From NCBI GenBank assembly GCA_031841125.1, contig CM063109.1, positions 35,096,038 to 35,160,037 of the forward strand: DNA of 64,000 nucleotides, written 5' to 3'. Source of the stretch: Acanthococcus lagerstroemiae. Its lineage: Eukaryota > Arthropoda > Insecta > Hemiptera > Eriococcidae. The position numbers were made by a program, and so were the translations under genes. Numbering within the stretch: position 1 is the first letter of the stretch; the number at the start of each line of letters is the position of its first letter. Below the pieces are notes generated by a model that was given only the letters and a program-made list of their open reading frames with translations, was not told where the DNA came from and did no database searches. Shown here piece after piece: positions 10,576 to 21,050 of the stretch.

Positions 10576-11807
10576 CTCGAAAAAACAAAAACGAATTAGA
10601 AGACCACTGAGAGATCATGTGTTTACTACGCTGGGTCAAAAATGGCTCCATTAGTTTGCCGAAAAATGTTTCTCCCTCGCTGCGTTGTAATTCCGGGAAG
10701 AAAGTTCACTTAGTGAAATGAAAATTTCTAAGGTGCAACTATGTCTTCTGTGGTTAAGCTGATAAGAGCAGATACTACACTTTGATCATCCCTGAGGTAA
10801 TGCTCGAAGGGGCGGCTCCAGGGCTCGGGTGAAAGCAAATGAAGAGAGTAGGACTCTTTTCCCAGACATGCTTTAGTTTACCAATGGAATTTTTAACCAT
10901 GCCACTGTCATAGCTATTGATTGAGAAAAAAACTGTCTTCTGTGGTGTAGCAAATGGATACGTATGCTACACCGTAGGTGCCTTTAGTTAGCACGTGCAC
11001 CATCTGATTTATGAAATTCGCCGCCATTATGTAACGTACCTACTTATTGAAGATCAGTCCTCCCATCACATTAATTTATTTAATGAATGGGAGGAGGGGG
11101 GCTTAGATTTTTTTAAAGCGAAATACATAAGTGGAAAAAATAACTTTCCCAGTCGATGGCACAGATTTCATTTTAATTGTTTCAACATTGTTGTTTTTTT
11201 CTGTTTTTCAGGTAAGTTTAGTTGAATTGTTGTACATCATACTTCTCAAAATCAGAGTACGTGAGTAATTAGTCATTTGCGATTATCTATAAATTTTACA
11301 CCGTAGTCAAATTTTGGTGATCGTGGGGAGATCTTGGGGTGAAATTTCGCAATTTGAATAGAGTTGAAATGTTTATAATCTTGTGACATTACTTATATAA
11401 TTTCAACAAGCCATTTTGCTGTTTCAAATTGAGTACAGGGGTACATTGTATCCTCCTCTCTTGCTCCTAGAAAAATTGGGAGGACGGTACAGAATATCGG
11501 TTGTAGACCCCCGTCCCTTCAGAAAATTGTAAAACAATTCAGCAAGTCGATAAAAAGGCGCTTTGAGAGAGTTCAGAGACGAAATTTACGAGATTCTTGT
11601 GAAGATTTTCGAGACTTCGCGTGGTACCTCCATTATTCAGAGACAAGGAAACTTTTTCTTTCTTGCTTGTCGACTTAGATTAGAATTGATGCAGCCCCCT
11701 GAAATAAAGAAGGAAAACCGTGAGGCTTAAAATACCAAGCAGTAGGCTGAAATGACTAAAGCCAGTATCGGTGTGAAGATTGGATCGCAAAATCCGCTAG
11801 TGAAGAT
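10576..11807. other. No gene; mixed unique and repeat-like sequence
   Basis: No gene is supported. At about 10795-10860 there is a segment centred on GGGCGGCTCCAGGGCTCGGG that recurs at about 23203-23270. At 11530-11620 a weak 10-11 bp GAGAGTT/GAGATTC rhythm appears. Confidence 0.5.
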
Positions 11808-12045
11808 CAGTGGCGTATCCAAAAATTTTCTGGGGGAGGGGTGAGCAAAATTTTTGGGGGGTACACCTAATATTAACTGTATGTTTTTACATTAACATAT
11901 CAGTATGTTGTGCTTTTCAACTTCAGTTATGTATCTGAATTTAAATTTCATTTCGCGCATTTACTGTGATACTGCTAACATGTAAAAAAATATCTCAAGG
12001 GGGGATTCGTCCCCCAATCCCCCCTCCTCATTGGCTATGCCACTG
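11808..12045. mobile_element. MITE-like element with CAGTGGC ends
   Basis: About 240 bp bounded by CAGTGGCGTATCCA on the left and its inverted counterpart TGGCTATGCCACTG on the right. G-runs on the left (11828-11868) pair with C-runs on the right (12011-12027), giving long imperfect complementarity. There is no coding capacity. The 8 bp outside each end (GTGAAGAT and GTGGTGAA) do not match exactly, so the class is not proven; the ends resemble those at 58281-58526. Confidence 0.6.
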
Positions 12046-13244
12046 GTGGTGAAATTGTTGAAAACTAAGAACAACTTTGTACTCACTGTGCCTTTCTCTC
12101 TTTTAAGAGAAAAAAATGGATCAGTTGGACTGTATTTAACAAACAATGGAATGCTTCGAACATTATCGCCAAGTTGAAAACATCTGTCTGTTCGAAAAAT
12201 TTAAAGACACTCTTGAGTGTTTTCCCATTTTCATGACGAATGGCGAAATGGTCAGCATGACTCGTTTATACTTCCTCAGTGTTGTCGAGCGCCCATTGCA
12301 TCATCATGTCGAGTGCGGATGATGCAGACACCACATTGGGGGAGGGGTGAAAATCATTCAATTTCTGTGAATTCTGAATAGCTTCTTTCATTTTATTTTA
12401 CATCAGCATCTGTGGACAGAAGTTTCCCATCTCCCTGAAATTTACATCCTTGTCATAAGGATACTAGATCAAGGAAAGAAATTCAAACATAATCATGGTG
12501 AAAGTTCAGTTCGTACCTTCGTACCAAGTCGCGTGAGATCCACGAGTCTACTCCAACACGTGTTCGATGTTGGTCCGCGGCGTGGTCACGTTTTACGCGC
12601 CAATGTCAAATTCGAAATTGGGTTAGTAATCTTCCTCTGTTCGCTCGGCATGTCGGGGCATCAATGCTAAAGAGACAGAGCAGATCCGTTCATTCTTTTA
12701 TCCCTTCGCCGAAAAGTGAGTCGTTGTCTTATTACGTTTTCTAGATTTTACCTCTTTTTCTTACTTTTTCCCTTTTTATTCCTTTTTTTTTTTTCTTCGC
12801 TACACCAAGGTACACTATACTGCCACCGCCGCCACCATTTCCGCCTCTTCGCTTCGCTAACACCTTCGCACGCTATTCCGGTTTGTTTTCTAATCCCATG
12901 ACATCATCTGCGAATCGTCGCTATGGTTACCGCGTACAAACATCAATAGTCCTAATTCTTCGTCCCTCATCACCGAACACATTCTTCACCCCGGCCGACC
13001 GGCGGCCCAACCCCATCTTGACCGTCCGTCTGTTTTCCTCGCGGCTGTATCGCTTTTCTTGCTTTTCGCAGCTTCGACACCACGATCCGGCGATACTCCG
13101 ACCCGATGCACTTTTACTGCCCGTAATTCTTGTTCCGGAACGGAGACGGGGCACGTAGTTATTCCCTAAAAGTAGGGGTCAAAATATTGTAGGCAAAGTG
13201 GAGAGCTAAGCGCAAGCAGTGGTCAAATTGGTTTTCTTTCAGTA
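12046..13244. other. No gene; T-rich and CpG-bearing unique sequence
   Basis: No gene is supported. The 91-codon frame at 12883-13158 (+) is mirrored by an open frame on the opposite strand and has no domain. A T-rich block lies at 12740-12800. I see no repeat structure. Confidence 0.5.
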
Positions 13245-13545
13245 GACAGTGTTAATCAACATTTATCTCAGCATAGTCCGTCACTTTAAAAAGATGTACT
13301 CGACTATTTCTTGCATTCAGCCCTTCAAGTGCGTTTAGCATGTCTTTTCTTCGAAATTTTGTATGAGTACATGACCTGAGTATGTCCACTATAATTTGCT
13401 GCGGCAGACAATCTTAACCAATATCCAACGTGACCTCAGTTAACATACTATATCACATTATGGAAAAATGAACTCGACCACTTCTTGCACTCAGCCCTTC
13501 ATCTAAGTATTTTAACTATAATGTGCTCGTACAATTCGAATGCGG
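13245..13545 (+). repeat. Diverged tandem duplication, ~165-bp period
   Basis: Segment 13247-13327 (GACAGTGTTAATCAACAT..., then TGTACTCGACTATTTCTTGC and CAGCCCTTCA) is repeated with divergence at 13409-13503 (GACAATCTTAACCAATAT..., then TGAACTCGACCACTTCTTGC and CAGCCCTTCA). A fragment of a third unit (ACTATAATGTGCTCG) follows. It is non-coding. Confidence 0.55.
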
Positions 13546-15730
13546 ACGTACGAAACTATAACGATCGGTCACAGTCCGTACTTTTTTCAATCATGTCATT
13601 GGACAATGTCGCGGGCACGTGGGACTTGCTGGAAAATGGCGTGGAATCGTTCGAATTAACGCCAAGCACGCGATTAACTGTTGCTGCACGACATTCGATT
13701 ATTTATCGTCGCTAGTTCCGGATAAATTTTGAATTGAGCGCTTGAAGCTTCACGTAATTGGGGGAGGCTAATACGAAAAGGGGAAGGAGGGAGGCGAAAT
13801 GGAATATTGCACCTTAAACAAAAGTTGTAAATACATACTCGCTGTACTTAGGTTGAGGAATGTATAGGTTTCGATTGGGAGTCTCAAAACACCTGTTGAA
13901 GAGTTGGGGCCACTCCCCCGTAGTAATGTTTCAGAAGTCCACTTGATATAGGGGTCGATCCAGTCGAGAGCACAGAAGTTGTTTGAGTTCTTCAGTTGTA
14001 ATTCTTTCCCTATTACTGCTACCGAAAATGTTTGCTACTGAATCGACGAGCATCATATTTACCACTGAGAAGCCTTCATACATTTTTCCAGAGGTGTAGA
14101 GGGGTGTACCAGCAATGGCAGGCAAACTTAGCCCCCGCTGAATTCTTACGGAGGCCTTCTTCTTTTGCGCCGTGTACGGTGTGATACCAACTTGTATGTC
14201 TGATTTAGAAATCTGAATATGCTAGTATTCACCCTGGAAGGAGGCAGAGGGTTAAAATGTTCGAAACGTTTTCTTATTGCGCTATACTCTGTAGGGTGTA
14301 AGTCTAATTCACGGCTAGGGGTGTTAAGAAGCGACACGACTGACGGGTTGGGGCATCAAATACTTCCATCTGATAAGCTTCAACTTCGTCTGCTCTGCTC
14401 GTGGAAAAGGTTCCAAGCTTTTTCTGCCCTGAGTTGTGTCGTAAAAACAGATAGAAAATGTCTCAGATTTTCCGGCTGAGAGCTGCTGATTTTTCAAGAG
14501 AAGCCAATTTTTGAAACTATCGAGATGAATTCCCCCTCCCCAATCAATATTTTACAGTATACATATAATCCTGCTTATAGTTTTGGCACCATGCGTTGTA
14601 CGAAAACTATGACATAATCGAGTCTTTGTCGTCGGCGTCATGTACTTTTGTTGATCGTTTTCTGGATACAAATTCGCAAGGACGTACAGATAGAAGGGGG
14701 GGGGCTTTCCCCGTAGGAATTTTTTACTTAGCAGTTGGAAAAATTTATCATTTTACCCAGGCGGAGTTTGAAAATTTCGGAAGAGTTAAAAAAATTTAAG
14801 TCAAAAGGTTTTTTTTTTGCGCTGGTACTTGGAAATTTTGAGTTGAGGGAAAATTCAACAAGTCATTTTTTTTGCTTTGATACCTGGGAATTTGAGTTGG
14901 ATCAGTTGAAACCTTCATCCCCCCCCCCCTCCAGAAAAAACTCTTCGGTAAATCCTTGCAAATTCGTCTATCTTTCTGTCTAAATCAGCATGTTTGAAGC
15001 TTCTGCGTTTTCAGTTTCATTGCCATATTCCATACGGGTTCGCTGTCTGCTCCGGTATTTTAGGTTGAAGGTATTTCAGTTGCATTCGCACCCAGACCAC
15101 TACAATTACTGTGAACTGGATACTCTTACGTGAATAATGGCCCGGCATGAAAACAAAGTATATATACTAAATGGCACCTGTTGCTTAATTTTCTCTGCGG
15201 TGAAAGTGGTTCGTTTCAAAACATGTCTGAACTAGTCACGGACAATCGCCGGTCGAAGTCTGACCCCTGATACACTTGGAGGCAATTGGTTCCGAGAATT
15301 TGTCCAGGACTGATACCGGTGTCAAAGGATCAGCTGGAATTAAGAATTTCTATCAGTTGAAGAAATTAGATCCTCAGTTCGCAGAAGTTATATTCAGTTA
15401 GTGAAATTAGGTTTTATCCCCCCCCCCCCTTCCCGAAAAGAAAAGAAGAAGGAAAATACGCTTTGGTGTATTTCGCTTTGGTAGATTCCTCATTTATGAG
15501 CCTTCTAGGAGTCTAGAAGAATTATGTACGAATCTCGGATAATAGTCACACGTCTTTGATACGATTAGAAGAGCTTTATGAGAGGCTGTAAACAAATCTG
15601 GAAAAGTCTTGATGATTCTGGTCGGTCTGAAAGTGTCATAGAGGCTTGATCTCGTTACATTTATGCAAGATGCTCTGAATCCATCTCCCTAAAAGACACC
15701 CGCTACAGGTACTATTCTAATTACATGTCG
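13546..15730. other. No gene recognised
   Basis: Short frames only. Minus frames at 13931-14125 and 14146-14337 have plausible composition but no recognised domain and no supporting splice structure. C-runs of 11-12 occur at 14919-14929 and 15418-15429, and a G-run at 14696-14704. A weak GAGTCTGAAA-type rhythm appears at 15555-15650. Confidence 0.45.
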
Positions 15731-16009
15731 GCAGGGTGGCCAGTTTCTGGAAAACCGGGAAAAGTCTGGGAATGTGAGTGAGTACACCTGGAGAAGATAG
15801 GAAAAAGTCAGGGAATTTTGAAGAAAATTTTATGATGTGAAAGTTCGTACAATTTTCTCTGCCAGACTCATTGAAATTTTTTTTTAGTATAATTTGTTTG
15901 TTATGAAAAATTTGGAAAATGGACTGGAAAAAATCTGGAAAAAGTCAGGGAACTTTTTTAGGGGAAAAACTGAACTCCCTGATCGATATGATGTTCTCTC
16001 TGGCCACTG
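15731..16009. mobile_element. Possible MITE with GTGGCCAG ends
   Basis: The left end CAGGGTGGCCAGTTTCTGG and the right end CTCTCTGGCCACTG are inverted relatives, and the interior repeats AAAAAGTCAGGGAA-type words (15794, 15941). Similar AAAGTCAGGGAAAAGTCAGG words occur at 46568-46590. I found no exact target-site duplication and there is no coding capacity. Confidence 0.4.
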
Positions 16010-16394
16010 ATGCGACACTCGAAATGGTAGTTTCGTGGGCCAGGAGTGCGGTGTCTGGGGAGCCAATTTGGCATTCGTACATCGCCATACGCTCCACTAA
16101 GGGAGAACAATATCGTTATGATGTGTTGTACGATTTATGGGTTGAGATACAGAATTGAAGATGTTGGATTAAGGCGAAGGTGAAAATGAGGTTTTCTCAA
16201 AAGTAGATGAATCGGTTGCCACAAAATTCAGTTGCGCAGTTAATAGAAAAGTGTTTTATTATCAGAATTTGAAAAATCGTGAATTAAGTGAATATTAGAT
16301 CTGAACTCTCAACTCATAAGTCCTGTTTTATGAATTCGATTCAGCTGAAATGTTCTATAGTTGGTACACTGTACTCTGCTGGTGAAGGTTAAAA

Positions 16395-16650
16395 TGGTAT
16401 TAAATTAATGAGTCCTAAAATAGTCTGAAGGAGTCGAATGAGTAGTCGGACTGACTTTGAATGTATCTTCATTTACTTATTCTGATGTGACTCTGGTATC
16501 TAGGCGAAGTCTGAATGAATGTTAACAAATCTGAATGGATTCAGAATGACAACTGACAGAACCTGAATGAATCTGAACGAGTCTGGACAAGCCTTAAGTG
16601 AATTTAGGTGAGTCTTAACGTAGTCTGAATGAGTTTCAACGTGTCTATGT
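16395..16650 (+). repeat. Degenerate 10-11 bp repeat tract (GAGTCTGAAC type)
   Basis: The clearest part, 16565-16645, runs as successive words GAATCTGAAC, GAGTCTGGAC, AAGCCTTAAG, TGAATTTAGG, TGAGTCTTAAC, GTAGTCTGAAT and GAGTTTCAAC. The period is close to the DNA helical repeat and identity between units is low. It continues at 17378-17440 after an interrupting GC-rich block. Confidence 0.55.
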
Positions 16651-16659
16651 AAAAAGCTT

Positions 16660-17340
16660 CTGAATAAGTCCCTGTTGTCACAGCTGTTATGCCTTGTAGG
16701 GCTGCCATTATTATGCCTGGCTGGGCTGATCTTTTCGAACGAAGATTGTAAGGCATAAGGTAAGGGGTGAGGTAAATTGATAGCGCCAGAGAATTACAAC
16801 TCGTGGGTGAGAAATAAAAAATTTGTATTGTATACAACAAGCGGTCTGAGGCACGGGGCGGCTTTACGACGAGGCTGGTAATGCACTCGCACTTGCCAAG
16901 TCGAAGGTCCTAGCATCGCGATGGTGCTAGTCAAGGATAACCAGAGGTCCGGGCCAGTGGTCTCCGTACCGGTGCTCCAGATTCTGGATGCAGCACGAGG
17001 GGAAAGATTTGCAGACTGCGGCCTCTTCCGGTTCTGTCTCAGAGCACCAGACAAAAGTGGATGCGTCGACGGAAGAGAATTAAAGATTCTCGATTCGAAT
17101 ATCCGCAACGGTGCACCAGATACTGGAAGCAGCTCTCAGCGGAGTATACCGAAGTAGAATTGAACATGAGCCTCCACTCGGAAGAAATTGACCATACGGC
17201 CGTCAGTTCACGTATATGTAACCTGGCCGTGGCCACTTTCTCCAGTCATGACTTCATCTGGAAGGGTGCAAGACATTACCCTCCGCAGGACTAGTTGCCT
17301 GCAGTAACGGTCACGCTGCGAGTCTGGTTTCTCTCTGAAA
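16660..17340. other. GC-rich insert of unknown origin inside the 10-bp repeat tract
   Basis: Base composition changes sharply from the AT-rich repeat tract to a GC/CpG-rich block and back. On the minus strand a frame begins at an ATG at 16756 with MPYNLRSKR, a beginning I associate loosely with retroelement gag proteins, but it runs only ~50 residues before entering the 10-bp repeat. Upstream (17108-16794, minus) is another 104-codon frame. On the plus strand 17061-17294 is also open. None is recognisable. The block could be the 5' part of a truncated retroelement, but I cannot assign it. Confidence 0.35.
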
Positions 17341-17594
17341 CTAGGAGTTTGCGTGCTACGCTTGCGCAACACAGTTTAAATGAGTCCTGAGAAGTCCGGC
17401 AAGTTCACTATAAGTTTTCAAAGTCCGAATAAATCGTGTCATTGTATGATGGAACCCTAAAAGCGTTTCAGTGGGGATTACCGAACTCCAGTGGAATGTG
17501 AACAAGTTATAATAACAATTAGCAAATTTTCAGTGGAGCATCCTTAGTGCTCTGTGCCTGTCTTCTGCAAAACATACGACGAGCACATGGACAA

Positions 17595-18215
17595 CGTATC
17601 ACATGGTTCTAGGTACTTTCACCGAGGGTGTTTTCACCGGGATGCATTCACCGATGTACATGTTCACCGAGAGGGAGTTTCATCGACCTAACATTTTCGG
17701 TGAAGAAAGTGTTGAATTTAATTAAAAATTTCATTGACATACAATGGACAATAGTCGCACTTCACGGTAATGAATGAAACAAAATGAAATTTCAATCTTA
17801 AAACATAAGTAGGTACAGGTTAGATTTTTAAAAATGGGTAGAATAAAATTTTAAAATTTGAGACTGTGCGCGACACCTCGTAGGTACTCGACGGCGTCGT
17901 CATCGGATTCAAAATCGATGTATTGGGAAACTTTCGTCTTCAAACGTACATGTAGATCAAAGGCTGACGCACTTCTTCTTCTTCAGTGGAGGTGCTGCTC
18001 CCGCAAGGTATTGCTCGGTCGCAGCGAACGTCTTCGCTTCACTACGACGGAAACTGTCGATACACCGCCATCGGATAATTCATTGAACTTTCTTCGGGAC
18101 GGTGAGAATACTTCTCGGTGAATGGGTCTTTCGGTGAAAAAAGTTTTTAAAAAAATCGGTGAATTATCCGCCGGTGAACTTACTTTCGGTGAAAGTGGCG
18201 GGCACCGTATCACAT
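17595..18215 (-). mobile_element. MULE-like DNA transposon with TTCACCG motif-array ends and 10-bp TSD
   Basis: The element proper is 17605-18205. The left end carries repeated TTTCACCG-type motifs (about 17617, 17633, 17647, 17664, plus a variant at 17680). The right end carries inverted CGGTGAA motifs (about 18101, 18115, 18133, 18159, 18172 and 18187). The terminal ~20 bp are related inverted repeats sharing ACTTTCACCGA. A 10-bp direct repeat, CGTATCACAT, lies at 17595-17604 and 18206-18215 and fits a MULE target-site duplication. The interior has a minus-strand coding tail resembling a MULE transposase C-terminus. The architecture matches the 9788 element although the motifs differ. Confidence 0.8.
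17851..17985 (-). pseudogene. Probable MULE transposase C-terminal tail
   Basis: A short open minus-strand stretch ends at the stop 17851-17853 with FESDDDAVEYLRGVAHSLKF. Proteins of the insect MULE group often end in a YLRGIAHN-like motif, which is the basis for the call; the rest is too short to test. Upstream the frame is closed at about 17986, so only ~44 residues survive. It lies inside the motif-array element 17605-18205, which supports the assignment. It is not functional by itself. Confidence 0.5.
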
Positions 18216-20205
18216 TTGTATTCAGTTTATACTATGATTCTACTGGGTACCCAGTGTGATGGTATCTTCATGGTTATTAGAAATTTGAGTAGGTTATTGA
18301 TTTTTTGTAATCGTCTGCTGTGACTTCCTCTATGGTAAGTGAAGTACAGTGGCGGGTTGGGACCTAAAGACCTAACGGAAGACGCCATTGCATTGGCCAA
18401 GTTTTCATTTCATTACCATACCACCATGTCCCTTTTTTATCCTCTTTTTCTTCCTGTCCATATAGTGGACCAAAATTCTCAATGCGTCGGCCCAAACTTC
18501 ATGAATTGGACTAGCTGATCGGGAAATTTCCAGTGACTTAATTTGGCCAATTTGCCTATGGTGAAGTATGTTGCTCTGCTCATTCAACTTGCCGTTTTGA
18601 ATATTCTTTGAAGATATCGTTCATTGACAGTATTGTTTCAGGATAATTGCTGCATTCTCTTGTTAGTATTTTGCTTAGCAAGTGGATGTGTGTAGGTTGG
18701 TGTGTCTAGTTCAAATTTAGTTGAGTGAGGTTCCCTTTCTTGTTTGGTTGTTTTGTCGGGAAACACACATAGATGCAACCAGGAATTACCTCAGAGAGGC
18801 TGAACCGGTGAGGGGGGCGGGTAAATTTTACACGTAAAAGTAAAATACTTGACTTGTAGTTCATAGTTTAAAATTCCATGCTCAGAGCTAAGGGGCTACA
18901 GCCTCCATAGCCCCCTTGGTTGCGCATGTAGAAACGCATGATCTTCCGTATCTCGTAGTATTAGTTTTCGATTGGTGCTGGTCCGGTCTTGTATATTGAA
19001 ATCGTTAGATAGTTTTCATTCTGAGTGATTATTTTTGTATTCCGCCCACCTTTGGGATTCAGGGGAACACGATTTCGGATTCCTGTATCAATGTTAAAAG
19101 TAACCTTGAAAACGGGTTCAGAGACCAAAGTTATTTCGCAAATTTTAGTACAATTTTCACCCGTCCATGCTCCTCTACCATTTAGTAACATTACGCTAGG
19201 TATACCGGGGCCCGGGTTCGTATCTTTTCTGTTATTAATTTATGTTCGAACAAGGATCTACTTACGGAATTCGTTTTCATTCGTTTCTAGCCACTGAGTT
19301 ATATACGATGTTAAGTGCATATTTTCGTTCTTCCGTTCGAACAAAGTAGACTTAGTGAGAACTTTAAAATCATAAATAACCGTATGGGCGTTGTTCGAAC
19401 AAAACCGAAAGTATTACTTCAGCAGCGTCGAAGGCCAACCTCCCAACCGCTTGCCTCCATCTACATAAGCAACAGCCATCTGAATTTTGAAGCGGTCGTG
19501 GTTATTCAGTCGTAATTCTGCTAATGAACATTGTAGCTCTGCGGCATTCAGAGGAAAGCCGTAGAATGTAGATATGCACAAGATTCACAACACTGCCAAC
19601 TTGTTCTTTCGCTAACGAGTGAAACGTTTGCAAGGTCAGCACGAACTTTTTTCCGAGCGGGTGTAGATAGCCATATACCGACTAAGATTTTCGGGGATAA
19701 CCTTACAAAAATGCCGACTCCTGTATCCCGCGCCTCGTCTTGTACAGCAATTTATGTTACCTATAAACTGTTTTTCTGATGCGGGCTGTTTAACCATTAG
19801 AGCAGGTACGCGGGAGTGTGAAACTGTCTAGAAAGCTTATGTAAAATTTTATGCTCGAAAATATCCTTTAAATCGAACTAAACTTTCTCAGGGTGGTCCT
19901 TGGTTACCCTTGGTGGACAAAAGTTCATTTTTTTTCGGTTAACGTTCCCTCTAGATAGGTTCAAATATTGTAATAAATTTGCGAAGTTTGAGTTGAATCG
20001 GTGAAGAGTAACTTCATACCTCAAGAAGTTGAACGTTCTTATGAGAATTAACGTTGATTTCTGGAACTCAGGTGTCAGTCGAGGAAGTGCCTTCTCATTT
20101 GTATGAGCCTAAAAATTGTTTTCAACCTCGGTGGAATTCAAAGGTACAAGAACTCGATTTCCTACGTGTGAACGTGAAGGTTCGAAGAAAAAGAGAGAAC
20201 AACAC
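18216..20205. other. No gene recognised
   Basis: Only short, unsupported frames. A weak inverted pair (GCAACCAGGAATTAC near 18775 and CCCCCTTGGTTGCGC near 18913) may mark a small old MITE but lacks a matching duplication. Around 19310-19400 GTTCGAACAAA-type words recur. Nothing else stands out. Confidence 0.45.
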
Positions 20206-21050
20206 CGGAGATAAATGCGTCCAGCAACCCCTGATTTTAACATGAAGAACGTGGAAATTGGAATAATTGAAGATGAGCCTCCTGTGGAGTCCGAAGGGTG
20301 GGGTGGGGGGGGGTTAAAAATGGAGCATATGGCGATGCACGCATGCCAAAGTTGCTCCCTAGACATCGCCTCTCTGGTCTCGGAAACTACCCTTTAGGGA
20401 CGATTAAGGCTGGCCCGAGCCCCCCATTTCGCCTCTCCGCTTCGGTTTCTCGCTGTCCTGTCAGGGCCACTATGGGACACCCTACTGACCGAGGAAACGC
20501 TCACCCAGCATTAACCTGGAATTCGGGTGCACTACAGCCGGACGCGCTTCCTCCCTTCACCTCTCACCTCCTCGTCTTGGTACGTGTGGCGACGCAGGAC
20601 GGTGGTAACGAGGCAGGGAGAAAAATAAAGTAAGCCTAAAAATGAACCCAGCAACCTGAAAAACCCTTGTTCAGACATGAAGATCATAAAAAGTTGTATA
20701 ATTGAAGATCAGTCCTTTGTGAAGCCTGACGGATAAAAGGGAGAAGGAAAAGATTCCAAAAATGAACTAAGCTCTCAAAAAACCATTATTTGCACACGGA
20801 AAACGTAGTAGTTGGAATTATTGAAGATCGGCTATCTCTGGAGCTCAGAGGGGAGGGAAGAGGAAAAAGAACGCCAAAAATGAACCCCCGTGGCCCAAAA
20901 GCCCTTAATCCGAGATAAATTATGTGGAAATAGGAACACAATAGAAATAATTAAAAATCAACCCTGTGTGGAGCCTAAAGGATAAGGAGAAGGAAAAAGG
21001 GACTCCCAGAAATAGGTTTTGCGACCCTGGAAACGTAGGTTTGAGAAAAA
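20206..21050 (+). repeat. Degenerate ~120-bp tandem repeat, interrupted
   Basis: Units start at about 20641, 20761, 20879 and (partial) 21009, spaced 120, 118 and 130 bp. Each runs AATGAACCC..., a CCTGAAAAACCC-like stretch, TGGAATAATTGAAGATCAG..., GTGGAGCCTAAAGG and GGAGAAGGAAAA. A further unit at about 20221-20325 lies upstream, separated by ~310 bp of GC-rich sequence (20330-20640) that does not fit the unit and may be an insertion. It has no coding function that I can see. Confidence 0.6.

Noticed and set aside
14146..14480. Overlapping frames on both strands near 14.2 kb as a gene
   Set aside because: They read open in opposite directions over the same DNA, lack a known domain and have no splice support.
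18774..18930. Small MITE with GCAACCA ends
   Set aside because: Only about ten bases of inverted similarity and no matching duplication outside.
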